A stretch of DNA of 64,000 nt from Arthrobacter sp. MYb229 (GCF_002975405.1 NZ_PCPS01000003.1:369939-433938); one strand, 5' to 3'. Counted from the stretch's first letter, positions 9,682-18,227 are shown. Program-made: numbers and translations. The notes: generated from the letters alone by a model not told the origin.

Positions 9682-10230
9682 TTAGCTCTCCTGCTCTTCG
9701 TCCGGGCCTGGCGTCTGCGATTTCTCGGCCTGCCGGACCTTATGCGGCTTGGGCGGCAAGCTCTCGTCCACCGGGTCCACGCCGAAGGTGGTGTGGAAAC
9801 CAATTGTTTCTTCGCTCTTGTTGGGCAGATCGATATCGTAATCCTCGACCAGATCGGCCTCGACGATCGGGTCGATACCCGCGGAACCACCAATAGCGTC
9901 GGTTTCGACAACCGGGACGGTGCGTCCCAGCGGTCCGTTCACCCGGTCCTGGAAGCCGTGGACTTCGCGTGCGCCGGCGTATTCCACCAGGTGCACGGTG
10001 CGTGCATCCCCTGGTTCAAAGCGCACGGCGGTTCCCGCAGGGATGTCCAGGCGGAATCCGCGGGCCGCGACTCGGTCAAAATCCAGCCGCGGGTTGGCTT
10101 CTGCAAAGTGGAAGTGCGAGCCGACCTGGACCGGCCGGTCCCCGCGATTGACCAGGTTCAGGATTCGGGTCTGTTGACTCGCATTACAGACGATTGGGTC
10201 ATCGGCAAGTATGTACTCTCCCGGTTTCAT
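9682..10230 (-). CDS. ureB: Urease beta subunit UreB with an extended C-terminus
   Basis: Structural subunit of the (UreABC)3 complex. Residues 1-102 align with the usual small beta subunit: [43 protein letters not shown] and VNGPLG. The protein then runs on to 182 residues, whereas typical UreB ends near residue 100-125. The extra 80 residues are acidic and proline-rich (for example [26 protein letters not shown]) and contain no family I recognise. The ATG at 10230 is preceded by AGGAG; the reading frame extends further upstream but overlaps ureA in another frame, so the longer version is a shadow. Confidence 0.93.
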   Translation of the reverse strand: MKPGEYILADDPIVCNASQQTRILNLVNRGDRPVQVGSHFHFAEANPRLDFDRVAARGFRLDIPAGTAVRFEPGDARTVHLVEYAGAREVHGFQDRVNGPLGRTVPVVETDAIGGSAGIDPIVEADLVEDYDIDLPNKSEETIGFHTTFGVDPVDESLPPKPHKVRQAEKSQTPGPDEEQES

Positions 10231-10244
10231 CTCTACTCCTGTAC

Positions 10245-10547
10245 TTAACGAATCGGATTGTGGACGGTGACCAGCTTGGTCCCGTCGGGGAACGTTGCCT
10301 CGACCTGGACGTCGTGGATCATCTCTGAGATTCCGTCCATGACATCTTCGCGGGTCAGGATCGTTGTACCGTAGCTCATCAGATCGGCAACGGTTCGTCC
10401 GTCGCGCGCTCCCTCGATAAGTTCGTAGGTAATGATGGCCACCGCTTCGGGGTGGTTGAGCTTCAAACCGCGTTCTTGCCGGCGGCGGGCCAGATCGGCC
10501 GCGACGACGATCATTAGTTTCTCTTGCTCGCGGGGAGTTAAATGCAT
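10245..10547 (-). CDS. ureA: Urease gamma subunit UreA
   Basis: A 100-aa structural subunit, full length for the family, beginning [23 protein letters not shown] and containing [27 protein letters not shown] and the C-terminal [18 protein letters not shown]. It is the promoter-proximal gene of ureABCEFGD. A GGAAGGGA ribosome site precedes the ATG. Confidence 0.97.
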   Translation of the reverse strand: MHLTPREQEKLMIVVAADLARRRQERGLKLNHPEAVAIITYELIEGARDGRTVADLMSYGTTILTREDVMDGISEMIHDVQVEATFPDGTKLVTVHNPIR

Positions 10548-10563
10548 CAGTTCCCTTCCAAAT

Positions 10564-10585
10564 AATTAACAAATTGACGTTAATT
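10564..10585. promoter_or_regulatory. Inverted repeat upstream of the urease operon
   Basis: AATTAAC (10564-10570) and GTTAATT (10579-10585) form a 7-bp inverted repeat with an 8-nt spacer in an AT-rich patch 17-38 nt upstream of the ureA start. It is placed where an operator or promoter element for the operon would be. I cannot match it firmly to a GlnR or AmtR box. Confidence 0.4.
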
Positions 10586-10961
10586 TCATGCCGTCGGATT
10601 TGTTCTAGGCCAGGTTTGCGACCTGCATTTAAGGCAAGGATAGCAGAGCAAACTCGAAGCGCTCGGAGCACCAGAATTCGGGAAAGATGTCGCCCTGCCT
10701 AGATTGCACCAACGTTTGTCGCAATCAGCACTAACCGCCATGTCAAGTTTCAATTAGAGTGAAAAATCAACACCATTTCAGCGCCAGATCTTTGCCGTCC
10801 TTTGGGGTATCGGGCGCGGGTATAAATAATTCTGGCCGTGGGAAGGTGAATAAGCATGGTTATTCAGCTGCAGTCCAGATTTGCTGGTGGTATGGGCAAC
10901 CGAGGCGCGGGGTGGTACCGCATTCTTTTTGGATGGATGCATTTGCCTGCGGCGCGCCAAA
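10586..10961. other. Intergenic region without a recognised gene
   Basis: About 375 nt between the urease promoter side and the terminator of the monooxygenase gene. Reading frames here have no ribosome sites or family resemblance; the one running rightward from 10759 is the antisense shadow of the monooxygenase gene. Confidence 0.5.
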
Positions 10962-10996
10962 AGCCGGGATTCGACTGTTGATGTCGATTCCCGGCT
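10962..10996 (-). terminator. Terminator of the monooxygenase operon
   Basis: A 14-bp stem with one mismatch (arms 10962-10975 and 10983-10996, AGCCGGGAATCGAC on the minus strand) and a 7-nt loop, beginning 18 nt past the stop of the monooxygenase gene. A short TTTT run follows on the minus strand. Confidence 0.7.
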
Positions 10997-11013
10997 CGGG
11001 CGCGGATCACTTG

Positions 11014-12078
11014 CTACTTTTGCAACGCCTCAACCTGCGCAAAGTGCGGCATTACCTGCTCGATGAACAACTCGAGCGAGCGCTTCTTTTCGGCATGGCT
11101 GAGCGTGTTGTCGTTCCAGAAGCTGAACTCGGTGACTCCCAGCTCCTCATAGCGGCGCAAGCGCTCGACTACTTCGGCAGGGGTGCCGATCATTGCGGAC
11201 TTGTGCAGGGATTCGGGAGAGAATTCTTCTCGCCCGGCGAATTTTTCGATGGGGCTTGGCTCCATGAACCCATCTACCGGATCCTGCTTGTTTCCAAACC
11301 ACGCGTCGAAGGTGCGGTAGAACTTCTGCACGCCTTCGGCGGCCGCACGCCAGCCCTCCGGCTCGTCTTCGGCGTGAACATAGGTGTGGCGCAGGACCAT
11401 GATCTCCGGACGCTGTGCAATTTCCGGGTGGTCGGCAATCGCGGTTTCGTACTTCTCCACCAGGGACTGGACTTCTTCGTCGCCCTTCATCAGCGGAGTG
11501 ACCATCACGTTGCAGCCGTTGGCCACGGCAAAGTCATGGGATTCCGGGCTGCGCGCGGCAACCCAGACGGGCAGATCGCGCTGCACCGGCTTCGGCACGC
11601 TTGTTGAGGTCGGGAACTTCCACACGTCACCGTCATGTGCGTAGTCGCCAGCCCAAAGGGCCTTCATTGCAGGCACCAATTCACGCAGGTGCGCTCCGCC
11701 ATCGGCTGCCGCCATCCCGTCGGACATGCGGTCGAATTCGAACTGGTAAGCACCGCGGGCAACGCCCACTTCGGCGCGGCCTCCGCTGATCACATCCAGC
11801 AGCGCCAGCTCGCCAGCCGCCCGAATAGGGCTCCAGAATGGCGCGATAATCGTGCCGCAACCCAGACGGATCTTCGAGGTCTTGGCTGCAAGGTAGGCCA
11901 GCTGTGGCAGCGGGTTGGGGGAAACGGTGTATTCCATCGCGTGGTGCTCACCGATCCAGACGGTACCAAAACCGCCTTTTTCGGCTATCTGCGCGAGCTC
12001 CACCAAATTTGCCCAGTTTTCTTCATGGGAAATCGAGTCATCGTAGCGTTCCATATGAACGAAGAGTGAAAAACGCAT
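11014..12078 (-). CDS. Luciferase-like (LLM class) flavin-dependent monooxygenase
   Basis: A 354-aa TIM-barrel oxygenase of the bacterial luciferase superfamily, which uses reduced FMN supplied by a separate reductase. Family phrases are EKGGFGTVWIGEHHAMEY, LAAKTSKIRLGCG and the flavin-site GRAEVGVARGAYQFEFDR. ATG 12078 has an AAGGAA ribosome site at suitable spacing; an upstream in-frame codon at 12096 does not. It is the last gene of the six-gene minus-strand operon. A flavin reductase domain is encoded 6 kb away in the divergent transcript (18228-19184), so the two probably form a two-component oxygenase. The substrate is unknown. Confidence 0.88.
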   Translation of the reverse strand: MRFSLFVHMERYDDSISHEENWANLVELAQIAEKGGFGTVWIGEHHAMEYTVSPNPLPQLAYLAAKTSKIRLGCGTIIAPFWSPIRAAGELALLDVISGGRAEVGVARGAYQFEFDRMSDGMAAADGGAHLRELVPAMKALWAGDYAHDGDVWKFPTSTSVPKPVQRDLPVWVAARSPESHDFAVANGCNVMVTPLMKGDEEVQSLVEKYETAIADHPEIAQRPEIMVLRHTYVHAEDEPEGWRAAAEGVQKFYRTFDAWFGNKQDPVDGFMEPSPIEKFAGREEFSPESLHKSAMIGTPAEVVERLRRYEELGVTEFSFWNDNTLSHAEKKRSLELFIEQVMPHFAQVEALQK

Positions 12079-12099
12079 GTGGTGTGTTCCTTTCAAGAA

Positions 12100-12306
12100 T
12101 TATTTTGCACCCGTGGAGGCGTCGCGCTCGGCGATGGTGGTGTTGGTGCGCGACCAATGCGCCCGTTCGACTTCCCTGATGAGCACCGTGACATTTTCAT
12201 CGGCAGCCCCGGTGGTCGCTACGGCCGCCTGGTGCAGCGCGTCGATCAGTGCGCGCAATTGCTCCGGGGTGCGTCCGCGGGCAATCGAAACATCGATGAG
12301 TGGCAT
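12100..12306 (-). CDS. Tautomerase (4-oxalocrotonate tautomerase family)
   Basis: A 68-aa protein beginning MPLIDVSIARGRTPEQLRAL; after Met removal Pro1 is the general base of this family, which interconverts enol and keto forms of ring-cleavage products. The ATG at 12306 has a GGAGAA ribosome site; the reading frame extends upstream to 12372 but would bury the essential proline. It lies 11 nt from the aldehyde dehydrogenase gene and 21 nt from the monooxygenase gene, so it is part of the same operon. Confidence 0.85.
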   Translation of the reverse strand: MPLIDVSIARGRTPEQLRALIDALHQAAVATTGAADENVTVLIREVERAHWSRTNTTIAERDASTGAK

Positions 12307-12317
12307 CCTCGGTTCTC

Positions 12318-13802
12318 CTAACCGCGCATGACGAAGGGATCGGAGACCGGGCCCTCGTCCGTGTTGATCCAAACGCTCTTCAGCCGGGTATATTCGTGCA
12401 TCGACTCGATCCCGTGTTCAATGCCCACACCGGAATTCTTGAACCCCTGGCGCGGCGACATGGGAGACATGGCGCGATAGGTGTTGACCCAGATGGTTCC
12501 GGCATCCAGCCGGCGAGCCATGCGGTGCGCGGTGGCCAGATTTTGCGTCCACACCCCGGCCGCCAGCCCGTATTCGGTGTCGTTGGCTAGGCTGACCAGC
12601 TCGTCCTCGTGCTCGAACGGCATGATCGCGGCCACCGGCCCGAAGATCTCTTCGCGCACTACCCGCATGTCATTGTTCACGTCGGTCAGCACCGTCGGCG
12701 AGTAGTAGTATCCGGGCAGTTCAAGACCTTCCGGGCGTCCGCCCCCGGCGTGGATTGTGGCGCCTTCCTCGGCGCCGATCTTCACATAGGATGCCACCTT
12801 GTCCAGCTGGTCGGCGAAGGCCAGCGGGCCCAATTCGGTCTCGTCCAGCAGCGGATCGCCAATGCGGATCGAGCGGGCACGCTCGGTGACGCGTTCCACC
12901 AGCTCGTCGTACACGGATTTGTGCGCGAAGACGCGGCTGCCCGCGATGCAGGTCTGCCCGGCGGCGGCGTAGATCCCGGCCACGACGCCCATGGAGGCGT
13001 TGGCGACGTTGGCGTCAGGGAATACAATATTCGGGCTCTTGCCACCGAGTTCAAGGGTGCAGCCGATGAACCGGCTCGCGGCCTGGGCGGCAATATGCGA
13101 ACCGGTTCCGGTGGAGCCGGTGAAGGAAATCTTCGCCAGCTTCGGGTGGCTGACCAGCGCCGCACCGGCCTCGGCCCCCAGGCCGGTCACGACATTGATT
13201 GCACCGGCCGGGAAACCCGCCTGGTCTGCGAGCTCTGCTAAGAGCAGCACGGTCCGCGAGGTGTATTCGCTCGGCTTGATCACCACGGTGTTACCGGCGG
13301 CCAGAGCCGGGGCAATCTTTGAGGTGGTCAGCGTCAGCGGCGAGTTCCAAGGGGTAATCGCGCCAACTACGCCCAGCGCTTCGCGCTGCGTGTAGTTGAG
13401 GATATCCGGGTTGGTGGTCGGGATTTGAGAACCCTGGACCTTGTCTGCCAGCCCCGCATAGTAGTAGAAGTATTCCGGCAGCGAACGCATCTGTCCGCGC
13501 ATTTCGCGCAACAGCTTGCCATTGTCCAGGCTTTCATTCATGGCCAGGCGTTCGGCGTTCTCACCAATAAGGTCGCCCAGCCGACGCAGCAAGTGGCCGC
13601 GTTGGGTGGCGCTCATACGCTTCCAGGCGGTGGATTCGAAGGTGTTCTGGGCGGCGGTGACCGCCCGGTCGACATCCTGGGCATTACCTCGGGCAGCTTC
13701 GTAGAGCACCTCTAGAGTGGCCGGATTGGTGCTGGTGAAGTAGGAGCCCTCCGACGGGGCGACGTACTCTCCTCCGATGAAGTGCGACAGGCGTTCAGTC
13801 AT
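12318..13802 (-). CDS. NAD(P)-dependent aldehyde dehydrogenase
   Basis: A 494-aa ALDH superfamily enzyme with cofactor phrase ITPWNSPL (149-156), FTGSTGTGS (227-235), general base Glu251 in ELGGKSPN and nucleophile Cys285 in GQTCIAGSR. All catalytic residues are present and the length is typical. An AAAGGA ribosome site precedes ATG 13802. In this operon it would oxidise an aldehyde or semialdehyde released after ring opening; the specific substrate is inference. A second, different ALDH lies at 23817-25340. Confidence 0.92.
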   Translation of the reverse strand: MTERLSHFIGGEYVAPSEGSYFTSTNPATLEVLYEAARGNAQDVDRAVTAAQNTFESTAWKRMSATQRGHLLRRLGDLIGENAERLAMNESLDNGKLLREMRGQMRSLPEYFYYYAGLADKVQGSQIPTTNPDILNYTQREALGVVGAITPWNSPLTLTTSKIAPALAAGNTVVIKPSEYTSRTVLLLAELADQAGFPAGAINVVTGLGAEAGAALVSHPKLAKISFTGSTGTGSHIAAQAASRFIGCTLELGGKSPNIVFPDANVANASMGVVAGIYAAAGQTCIAGSRVFAHKSVYDELVERVTERARSIRIGDPLLDETELGPLAFADQLDKVASYVKIGAEEGATIHAGGGRPEGLELPGYYYSPTVLTDVNNDMRVVREEIFGPVAAIMPFEHEDELVSLANDTEYGLAAGVWTQNLATAHRMARRLDAGTIWVNTYRAMSPMSPRQGFKNSGVGIEHGIESMHEYTRLKSVWINTDEGPVSDPFVMRG

Positions 13803-13820
13803 CGTGTGTCCTTTCGGAAT

Positions 13821-14546
13821 TTAGATTAGTGTGCGTAGCGCGGCAGCCAGAGCTGGGGCGTTTTCAATGGGTAGCATGTGGCGAGCCTGCGGTACGACAA
13901 CCACCTGGCAGTTCGCCATAGCCCTGCCTAAGCGGTGAGACATCTCAGGAGTTGAGCCGGGGTCGTTTTCCCCGGTGATCGCCAGCCCCGGCACCGTGAT
14001 CCGACCTAGCTCGTCGGCAATCTCGCGGTCCCCCTGAGCAAAAACCCGGTAGGCATGCAGGTAGGATTCGACATCATTGTCCGCAAGCACCGAACGCACC
14101 GCCGCGATTTCCGTGGCAGGAACCTGTGTAATACCTTTAGGGAACCAGCGGTCAATTGCCTTATCCACACCAGCGGCGAACTCCACACCCGCCGTCATCA
14201 ACCGCTGATCGACCGCTGCGGATTCCCCGGGAGTTCGTCGGCACACCGAGTTGACGGAGGTCAGGGTCACCACATTTTCTGGCGCGAAGCGCGCAATGTG
14301 CTGTGCGACAAGTGCCCCCAAGGAGAACCCCACCAGGTGAATGGGTCCGCCGGGTAACCGTGAAATCACGTCGGACGCCAGCGTCGCCAGGGTCTGCGCT
14401 TCGCGCAACGCCGGCTGAGCTCCGTGTCCCGGCAGATCCAGGGCCACGGATGGCCGCCCAATTTCCTCTTGGAATGTCTTCCACATGCTGCGGTCAAGTC
14501 CGACACCATGGAGGAGAACTATCTGCGTTTCAGGGGCACTCATCAC
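13821..14546 (-). CDS. Alpha/beta hydrolase
   Basis: A 241-aa serine hydrolase resembling 3-oxoadipate enol-lactonase-type enzymes. The oxyanion region is LLHGVGLDRSMW (11-22), the nucleophile Ser75 lies in GFSLG, the acid is probably Asp in TGENDPG (near 196) and the catalytic His is in ARHMLPIENAP (near 224). Two start codons lie in tandem, GTG 14546 and ATG 14543; the AGGAG site is 9 nt from the GTG and 12 from the ATG, so the GTG is slightly favoured. In the operon it could open a lactone, ester or amide. Confidence 0.85.
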   Translation of the reverse strand: MMSAPETQIVLLHGVGLDRSMWKTFQEEIGRPSVALDLPGHGAQPALREAQTLATLASDVISRLPGGPIHLVGFSLGALVAQHIARFAPENVVTLTSVNSVCRRTPGESAAVDQRLMTAGVEFAAGVDKAIDRWFPKGITQVPATEIAAVRSVLADNDVESYLHAYRVFAQGDREIADELGRITVPGLAITGENDPGSTPEMSHRLGRAMANCQVVVVPQARHMLPIENAPALAAALRTLI

Positions 14547-14561
14547 TTAGTACTGCTCCTG

Positions 14562-15113
14562 CTATTGTTCGGTCGACAACGCGGCCAGGCGCTGCTGTGG
14601 GCGCCCGCGGGTTGCACCGGCTAATGCAACGATGATTTCGCCCGCGTGCGGGGCATCGGGAATGCTGATCTCCACGCTCTGGTGGTGCGAGCGGATCGTC
14701 GCGTCCGTGAAGTGCTTCAGTGGAATGTCGAAGTGGACTCCGGCCGGGCCGCGCTTTTCCACTGCCGGAAGAAGTGTGGTTGCCTGGGCCGCGTCGCGGA
14801 AGTGATTACCGAACTTCAGGGTATGGATCAGCGCCGAGCCATGCTCAATTTCACCGTCCAGACCGACAATGGTTGCTTTGCCATAGGCTTCCAATGGCTC
14901 GCCCAACGCTTCCAACACGCGCGGTGCCAGCAAGGCTCCCAGGTCGGATGCAACCGAGTCGATTCCTTCAGTGAGATCCTCAACGAAGCCTTCTCCTGCC
15001 CATGGATTGTCAAAAACTGCGGCCACAATTGCGACTCGTGCCACGGGATCAACATCGCGTCCACCCTCGCGAACGATTTCTTCGACAATGGTCACTAGCT
15101 TGCGGTATTTCAT
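14562..15113 (-). CDS. Amino acid synthesis family protein (DUF1185), copy 1
   Basis: A 183-aa protein of the AA_synth (DUF1185) family, whose biochemical role is not established. Recognised from VFDNPWAGEGFVEDL, the GKATIVGLDGEIEHGSALIHTLKFGNHFR block and the C-terminal ISIPDAPHAGEIIVALA. Its ATG at 15113 overlaps the stop of the neighbouring paralogue by 4 nt, and AAGGAGA lies upstream, so the two are coupled. Having two divergent copies side by side suggests a hetero-oligomer. Members of this family often occur in catabolic clusters with amidases and flavin oxygenases, which is consistent here. Confidence 0.85.
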   Translation of the reverse strand: MKYRKLVTIVEEIVREGGRDVDPVARVAIVAAVFDNPWAGEGFVEDLTEGIDSVASDLGALLAPRVLEALGEPLEAYGKATIVGLDGEIEHGSALIHTLKFGNHFRDAAQATTLLPAVEKRGPAGVHFDIPLKHFTDATIRSHHQSVEISIPDAPHAGEIIVALAGATRGRPQQRLAALSTEQ

Positions 15114-15778
15114 AGTGCAATCTCCTTCAGAATTTCGGACGTAATTGGCTTATCGGTCAGACGGTCGCCGATGCGGGCGAAGGGACGCGGACCGGTGGAG
15201 GCAGCAGCCACGATGGCGATCTCCCCCGCGGCCGGAGCATCAGATAAGAAAATTTCAATGGTCTGGTAATGGCTTCGGGTAGCCGGCGCTGTCTTATGCC
15301 ACATAGGGATGCGCAGCTTCTCACCTGGTTGGCCGTGCCCATCGGCGAAGCACAAAATCGAGGTGCCATCCAAGGCCTCGCGCATCAGATTGCCGAAGTA
15401 TGGCGTGTGGATCATCGCGCCTGCATGCTCGGTTTCGCCCTCAACGCCAACGAGCGCGGCCTTGCCGAAGGCCTCGACCTGCTCCGCTCCGCCGAGGACT
15501 TCTAGGAGCCGGTCAGTAAGCAGCTTGGCCAGCAAGGGAGCGATACGCTCAGCCTCGGGCGCAAGGTCCGCAGTGGTGTCGCTGCCCGCCCACGGGTTGC
15601 TGATCACCGCAGTGGAGGTCGCGCGTAAAGTGCTTGCCCCACCATTCAGCGGGAGCTCTTCGCAATAGGTTGAAAACTTACGCAGACCGATAGCCGCGGC
15701 AATCTCGGAGTAGTTGCTCAGCGTGGAGCGGTTACTTAGATCGATAATTCTCGGGGAAGTTTCTGAGGTAGTCGTCAT
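15110..15778 (-). CDS. Amino acid synthesis family protein (DUF1185), copy 2
   Basis: A 222-aa paralogue of the next gene, with the same blocks (ISNPWAGSDTTADL, GKAALVGVEGETEHAGAMIHTPYFGNLMREAL, FLSDAPAAGEIAIVAAA) plus about 40 extra residues at the N-terminus. A GGAGAG ribosome site precedes ATG 15778. It is the first gene of the minus-strand catabolic operon, and a CTTGCATACAAG palindrome lies about 160 nt upstream. Function is not known for the family; a hydrolase or isomerase role in the pathway is a guess. Confidence 0.83.
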   Translation of the reverse strand: MTTTSETSPRIIDLSNRSTLSNYSEIAAAIGLRKFSTYCEELPLNGGASTLRATSTAVISNPWAGSDTTADLAPEAERIAPLLAKLLTDRLLEVLGGAEQVEAFGKAALVGVEGETEHAGAMIHTPYFGNLMREALDGTSILCFADGHGQPGEKLRIPMWHKTAPATRSHYQTIEIFLSDAPAAGEIAIVAAASTGPRPFARIGDRLTDKPITSEILKEIAL

Positions 15779-15936
15779 GCTGTAGGACTCTCCGGTCTAT
15801 TTCATTTCACTGCAGTCGTATTCCAAATCGACCTTTTGTGTAGGGCTCGTCCGGTTAAGTTGGCATTGCCACCGGCATGAAGCGGGCCCGAAGATTCAGT
15901 TTCGATCGAATCAGTTCGGTGCCCCATTCAAAATCT

Positions 15937-15948
15937 CTTGCATACAAG
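15937..15948. promoter_or_regulatory. Palindromic operator candidate CTTGCATACAAG
   Basis: A near-perfect 12-bp palindrome upstream of the catabolic operon. The same motif with one change, CTTGCACACAAG, overlaps the start codon of the GntR gene at 18083-18094. Spacing and TTG-TRYR-CAA shape match the operators of FadR/FCD-type GntR regulators. Confidence 0.6.
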
Positions 15949-16423
15949 AACTCTAACCCGGACACTTCAAATTGTGCAAGAAGTCACGATAAAGTCTTGT
16001 AGATTATCCCAAAGTCCACCTTCTGTTGCGTGGCTCACAAGAAGTGCTAGGTTCTGATGCATGCAACAATCGCCATCTTTCTCAGGATCAACCCCAATGT
16101 CTTAATAAGAAGTGTGCGAGTGAGTGCCGAGTGCCGCTGAGGCACATGAAGCACTTCTCGTCATTGGGGAGTCCGCAGTCGCCCCGGCAGATCTTCATTG
16201 GGCTCTGGGATTCGCCCGGCAAGCAACCCGCCTCGGGCACCGCTGCAGGCCATGGGGGAAGGCATCTAGATAACCAGCGCATCGAAATTCCTCAGGAAGA
16301 TGCCCGATCCATCAACACCGATACCGGCCACACCAATAATTAGCGGAATACGGACACGCGTTTTTCTTATTTGGCCATGCCATTCAGCCCACACATTTTC
16401 CTCCGCAGGAAAAGGTTAGAACG
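15949..16423. other. Intergenic DNA without a recognised gene
   Basis: About 475 nt between the operon operator and the permease remnant. No reading frame has a ribosome site plus a recognisable family. It contains GATGCATGCAA at 16056-16066, an 11-mer repeated at 18103-18113 in the control region of the GntR gene, which may be a half-operator of the same regulator. Confidence 0.5.
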
Positions 16424-16705
16424 ATGCCAAATCTCGGCCGCTCCCAGCCTGATTACAGCACGTCGTTGGCAAAAGCCATCCCCCTCGCAACCGAAGAAAA
16501 GCCCGACAGCGAACGCCACGGGCGCTCACGTATCCAATTCACCCTTTGGTTCCCCGTCAACATGGTGTTGGCCGTGATGATGCCGGGATTCTTCTGCAAG
16601 TAATTCGGGTCCCCTTTCTGGCAGTGGCTTAGCGCAGTGGCCGGAGGAACACTACTGGGCGTGCTCGTTATGGGAATGTTCACCGGGAGAGGATTCTCGT
16701 TCATG
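16424..16705 (+). pseudogene. Remnant of an NCS1-family (cytosine/purine permease type) transporter
   Basis: A frame starting at ATG 16424 gives 59 residues with the N-terminal signature of NCS1 nucleobase:cation symporters (SERHGRSRIQFTLWFPVNM), then a TAA at 16601-16603. The same frame continues after the stop with a hydrophobic stretch, WQWLSAVAGGTLLGVLVMGM, which fits the next membrane helix of the family. Beyond about 16705 the similarity fades and no frame stays open, so the rest of a protein of about 480 aa is lost. AAAGGT lies 6 nt before the ATG. Likely the former transporter of the surrounding pathway, which is inference. Confidence 0.65.
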
Positions 16706-17399
16706 TCCCCAAAATTCGACAGATTTCCGTTGCCATCGTCGCAATGCAGTAGATTTTCAGGGATCCGGTGGGCGAAAGGCACGTTTCGACTTACGCCAAA
16801 GCCGCAACGGTTGCCTCTTGGTTAGATTCAGATTATTTCTCGAATGCAGTCTGGACGAAGTTCGTCCGGGCCTCCGATGAGTACGGTAACTCGACCTCGT
16901 GCTATGAAAACTGGAACGGTTGCCAGCAGGATTCTTCGTCGCCGATACGGAAGCTGGCAACGTCCCCAGCGAACCATGACCACGTCTTGGCATTGCCAAC
17001 ATCTTCAATACGATGCTCGGAACTCAAAGTGCTCATCGCGGATACCGAACGCCAAATCATTTATGGTGCGGCAACGGACCGTTGCGTTCTATCCACTATT
17101 CTGGGCACCGTTGGCGCAGACAAAAAGGGTAACCGTAGTTGCAGATGCTTAGGGCGAAGCGACGGCCGAGGTACGCGAGTAAGCCATCAGGCTCATGACC
17201 CTTCTGGCGCCGATAGTGGTTATCACGAACAGTGCAGCTCTTCTAGATCCTGCAGATTCCAGCCCGCGGCCCGGCAAGCAGCTATACGGCAGGCCCAACG
17301 CAACGAGGAAGCGATTCCGGATTCGCTGCCGGAGTCACTTCCTCATTACTTGGGTTCCTATTGGCCTAAGGACTTATTGTCGCCCGCCCACCTCAACGT
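16706..17399. other. Decayed DNA without a recognised gene
   Basis: About 700 nt following the permease remnant. Frames are interrupted and translated pieces look low in structure; I recognise no domain. It probably holds mutated remains of the permease and possibly one further gene. No terminal repeats or transposase fragments were seen. Confidence 0.45.
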
Positions 17400-18089
17400 T
17401 TATCCCTCGGGTGCTTCGCGGCTTCCACCGAGAAGTTCGCGGGCGGAGGCATAGACGTGATTTCGCATGGCAGCTTCCGCGCCGAAATGATCTTTATCCT
17501 GAATCATCTGCAATACCTGTCGATGTTCGCCGCTCGAGACGGCAATGCGTTTAGGGTTTTCAACAGTTTTGAGCACGAGTCGATGGAATGCCAGCTGGTT
17601 CATTAACAGCCTGTAATGCTCTATCAATTTCGAATTATCAGAGCCATTGACCAAGCCCCAGTGGAACTCATGAACGAGCTGAGCATACCTCCCGGAGTCG
17701 CGAGCGATGGCAGCAGCTTCAGATGCTCTAACGTTCTGTTCGAGGAACTCTAAGTGAGCGGTTCTCCCCCGTCGCGCCATGAGCCCGGCCGCCAGCCCCT
17801 CTAGCCCCTCTTTGAGCTGAAAAAGCTCCACGATTTCTCGTTTGGTGGGTTCCCGTACGAAAGTGCCCACCTTTGGCTTGATTTCGATCAGAGATTCGCG
17901 CTCGAGCTGTTTCAAGGACTCGCGCACCGGAGTGCGGCTGACCGCGAATTGCTGCGCAAGAAAAATCTCAGACAGCGGATCTCCGGGAGCGTAGGCACCA
18001 CTAAGCACCAGCTCACGAATCCGGTCCAGAAGTGACTCGTCCGACACGGGTGGCGCCCCGAAGTTCTTAAATTCCGTTATTCCTTGCAC
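17400..18089 (-). CDS. GntR family transcriptional regulator, FCD (FadR) subfamily
   Basis: A 229-aa regulator with an N-terminal winged helix-turn-helix (about 18-85: LVLSGAYAPGDPLSEIFLAQQFAVSRTPVRESL) and a C-terminal all-helical FCD ligand domain (about 92-220) with FHWGLVNGSDN and a His-rich metal/ligand site near MRNHVYASAREL. It starts with GTG 18089 and has no ribosome site; the palindrome CTTGCACACAAG lies over the start, so it is probably autoregulated. It sits between the minus-strand catabolic operon and the divergent reductase-carrier genes and most likely controls both. Confidence 0.88.
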   Translation of the reverse strand: MQGITEFKNFGAPPVSDESLLDRIRELVLSGAYAPGDPLSEIFLAQQFAVSRTPVRESLKQLERESLIEIKPKVGTFVREPTKREIVELFQLKEGLEGLAAGLMARRGRTAHLEFLEQNVRASEAAAIARDSGRYAQLVHEFHWGLVNGSDNSKLIEHYRLLMNQLAFHRLVLKTVENPKRIAVSSGEHRQVLQMIQDKDHFGAEAAMRNHVYASARELLGGSREAPEG

Positions 18090-18094
18090 ACAAG
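18083..18094. promoter_or_regulatory. Operator candidate CTTGCACACAAG over the GntR start
   Basis: Twelve-base imperfect palindrome overlapping the GTG start of the GntR gene; sister of the site at 15937-15948. A related half-site GATGCATGCAAG lies 9 nt farther on (18103-18114). Position implies autorepression and control of the divergent gene. Confidence 0.55.
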
Positions 18095-18190
18095 AACACT
18101 ACGATGCATGCAAGATCAAGTCAATCACCCGCGCAGCAGCGCGACTAAACTCCTATATTCATTGATTAATTCACAATTTGATCAAACCTC

Positions 18191-18227
18191 TTGACCCGAG
18201 ACAGTGACGCGCCTTACAGTCTCTAGT
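18191..18227 (+). promoter_or_regulatory. Promoter of the reductase-carrier operon, leaderless
   Basis: A -35 box TTGACC (18191-18196) and a -10 box TACAGT (18215-18220) with 18-nt spacing place the transcription start at the ATG of the next gene (18228). No ribosome site is present, so the mRNA is probably leaderless. Confidence 0.65.

Noticed and set aside
10759..11607. A 282-codon plus-strand frame opposite the monooxygenase gene
   Set aside because: Mostly antisense to a well-supported oxygenase; no ribosome site or domain.
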